6,438 bases of DNA, taken from NCBI GenBank assembly GCA_934486965.1, contig CAKSQP010000085.1, positions 1 through 6,438 on the forward strand, read 5' to 3'. Within the stretch, counting starts at the first letter, position 1, and each line of letters opens with the position of its first letter. The notes beneath the pieces are model-generated. The model ran no database searches, was not told where the DNA came from, and saw only the letters and a list, made by a program, of their open reading frames with translations. This document shows, piece by piece, positions 4,664-6,438 of the stretch. The position numbers and the translations under genes are program-made. This DNA comes from an uncultured Eubacteriales bacterium (GTDB taxonomy: Bacteria > Bacillota > Clostridia > Oscillospirales > UBA644).

Positions 4664-6438
4664 TTATCTTACCCCGAACAGAAGTTCGCCGTAGGACGGC
4701 AAAGGCCAGTATTTTGCGGAAGTTACGGTCTCAGCCTCGTCCACGCTCGCTCTGAGCGACTGCATTTTCATAAATACGTCGGACTTGTACGCGCGCGCTT
4801 CCTCAAGAAGATCGGTCTTATCCGAAACTTTTATCAGAGATTCTTCGAGTTCGCCCACCTTATCGTAAATTCCGGAAGACAGTGCGGAAAGTTTCTTTGC
4901 TCTTTCCTCTTCGTAGGAAGATACTCCGAATTCTTTCTGCACAAGTGCCGTTTCGAGAAGTTCTTTCGTGTATGCGGAAATTGCGGGAAGAATTTCGTGA
5001 TTTACCATATCTATCATAGTCAGCGCTTCTATATGAATGACTTTCGAATAGTTTTCGAGAAGAATTTCATATCTTGCGTGAAGTTCGACTTCGGAAAAGA
5101 CTTTATGGGAAGTGAGAAGTTTTACGTTCTTTTCGGCAAGCAGATAAGGTACGCAGTCGGGAGTGCTCCTGAGGTTGAGAAGTCCTCTCTTTTCCGCTTC
5201 GTCAAGCCATGCGGCGTCATATCCGTTTCCGTTGAAGATTATTCTCTTATGGTCTTTTATTGTACGGCGGATAAGTTTGTTCAGAGCGTCTGTGAAGTCT
5301 TCGGCGCCCTCAAGTTCGTCGGCGTAGGATTTAAGGCTTTCGGCAACGGCGGTGTTGAGCATAGTGTTTACGCTCGAGATAGACGCGCTTGAGCCGAGCA
5401 TACGGAATTCAAACTTGTTGCCGGTAAAAGCAAAGGGAGACGTTCTGTTTCTGTCGGTGGTGTCTCTTGTGAAACGCGGCAGAACATGGACTCCGACTTT
5501 CATCTGCACTTTTTCCTTTGCGTCGTATGCAGTTCCTTTTTCTATTGATTCAAGAATATCGGTAAGTTCTTCGCCGAGGAACATTGAAACGACGGCGGGA
5601 GGCGCCTCGTTTGCTCCGAGTCGGTGGTCGTTGCCCGCGCCCGAGGCGGAAATTCTGAGAAGATCCTGATAATTGTCGACCGCTTTTATAACGGCGCACA
5701 GGAAAAGCAGGAACTGTGCGTTATCGTAAGGTGTTTCGCCGGGTTCGAGAAGGTTTACGCCCGTGTTTGTCGAAATGGACCAGTTGTTATGTTTTCCGCT
5801 TCCGTTGACGCCCGCGAACGGTTTTTCGTGAAGCAGGCAGACCATACCGTGTTTTTTTGCGATCTTCTGCATAAGTTCCATTGTCAGCTGGTTATGGTCG
5901 GCGGCGATATTTGTGGTCGTAAATATCGGAGCGAGTTCGTGCTGTGCGGGAGCGACTTCGTTATGCTCGGTATTTGCGTAAATTCCGAGTTTCCAGAGTT
6001 CCTCGTTGAGTTCTTTCATAAAGTCGGCGACCTGCGTTTTTATAACGCCGAAATAGTGGTCGTCGAGTTCCTGACCTTTCGGCGGCATTGCTCCGAAAAG
6101 GGTCCTGCCCGTATATATAAGGTCTTTTCTCTTGTCGTAAAGATCTTTCGGAATAAGGAAATATTCCTGTTCGGGACCTACGGTCGATTTTACTGCGGTG
6201 ACGTCTTCGTTTCCGAAAAGATGAAGAACTCTCACCGCTTCTTTTGAGAGGGCTTCCATGGAACGCAGGAGCGGGGTCTTTTTATCAAGAGCCTCGCCGC
6301 CGTAAGAGCAGAACGCAGTCGGGATACAGAGAACGCCGTCTTTTATAAATACATAGGAAGTCGGGTCCCAGGCGGTATATCCTCTTGCCTCGAATGTTGC
6401 ACGAAGTCCGCCTGACGGGAAACTTGACGCGTCGGGTT
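4664..6438 (-). CDS. glnN: Glutamine synthetase type III (partial, N-terminus outside window)
   Basis: This enzyme joins ammonia to glutamate with ATP to make glutamine, the entry point of nitrogen assimilation. About 590 codons of a protein usually near 700 residues are visible; the reading frame is open to the window edge, so the ATG at 6259 is internal. Visible type III hallmarks, numbered in the fragment, are SSFPSGGLRATFEARGY (4-20), SYGGEALDKKTPLLRS (44-59), GPEQEYFLI (87-95, glutamate/metal ligands), EVAPAQHELAP (160-170), NGSGKHNNWSIS (211-222), GANEAPPAVVSMFLG (274-288, the type III signature region) and the C-terminal SAKYWPLPSYGELLFG. No key motif is broken. Type III enzymes form dodecamers and are common in Bacteroidetes and Clostridia. 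The stop is TAA at 4666-4664. No hairpin terminator is seen before the asnB T-box, so transcripts may run on into that leader. The promoter is not in the window. Confidence 0.96.
   Translation of the reverse strand, partial: PDASSFPSGGLRATFEARGYTAWDPTSYVFIKDGVLCIPTAFCSYGGEALDKKTPLLRSMEALSKEAVRVLHLFGNEDVTAVKSTVGPEQEYFLIPKDLYDKRKDLIYTGRTLFGAMPPKGQELDDHYFGVIKTQVADFMKELNEELWKLGIYANTEHNEVAPAQHELAPIFTTTNIAADHNQLTMELMQKIAKKHGMVCLLHEKPFAGVNGSGKHNNWSISTNTGVNLLEPGETPYDNAQFLLFLCAVIKAVDNYQDLLRISASGAGNDHRLGANEAPPAVVSMFLGEELTDILESIEKGTAYDAKEKVQMKVGVHVLPRFTRDTTDRNRTSPFAFTGNKFEFRMLGSSASISSVNTMLNTAVAESLKSYADELEGAEDFTDALNKLIRRTIKDHKRIIFNGNGYDAAWLDEAEKRGLLNLRSTPDCVPYLLAEKNVKLLTSHKVFSEVELHARYEILLENYSKVIHIEALTMIDMVNHEILPAISAYTKELLETALVQKEFGVSSYEEERAKKLSALSSGIYDKVGELEESLIKVSDKTDLLEEARAYKSDVFMKMQSLRASVDEAETVTSAKYWPLPSYGELLFGVR

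Noticed and set aside
4637..6247. Plus-strand open frames opposite glnN
   Set aside because: They are antisense shadows with no motifs; the opposite strand carries an intact glutamine synthetase.

Overview
The window looks like chromosomal DNA of a low-to-medium GC member of the Bacillota, most likely a gut-type Clostridia/Oscillospirales relative. The reasons are a classical T-box leader, GGAGG-type ribosome binding sites, a TTG start, a type III glutamine synthetase, and sigma-A-like promoters. This placement is an inference from gene content. Every gene I can support lies on the minus strand, so transcription runs from high to low coordinates.

Right part (6438 to 4312): the C-terminal ~590 codons of a type III glutamine synthetase (glnN, start outside the window) are followed by a ~290-nt T-box leader. 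The leader has a readable AAC (Asn) specifier, a TGGC tRNA-end-binding bulge that matches a G discriminator base, an antiterminator and a terminator. It precedes asnB, a 525-residue glutamine-hydrolysing asparagine synthetase. The two enzymes form a short route: GlnN makes glutamine and AsnB spends it to make asparagine, with AsnB gated by the charging state of tRNA-Asn.

Middle part (2721 to 1725): asnB ends in a hairpin terminator whose T-tract is reused in the spacer of the next promoter. That promoter drives a 254-residue endonuclease/exonuclease/phosphatase-fold protein that starts at TTG. A tRNA-Leu (anticodon CAG, CCA encoded) follows after 21 bases and ends at a strong 10-bp-stem terminator.

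Intergenic part (1724 to 1418): about 300 bases without a gene hold a cluster of very short hairpins. Their stems differ in sequence but they are joined by near-identical 8-base linkers of the form NATGTAAT, in both orientations. An 8-base inverted repeat brackets most of the cluster. This is the least explained and most interesting element here.

Left part (1417 to 1): a good promoter (TTGCAA, 17 bases, TACAAT) drives a 290-residue single-pass membrane protein of unknown function. The N-terminal 151 codons of a family-4-type glycosyltransferase follow after 27 bases and run off the window. The two probably form one operon.
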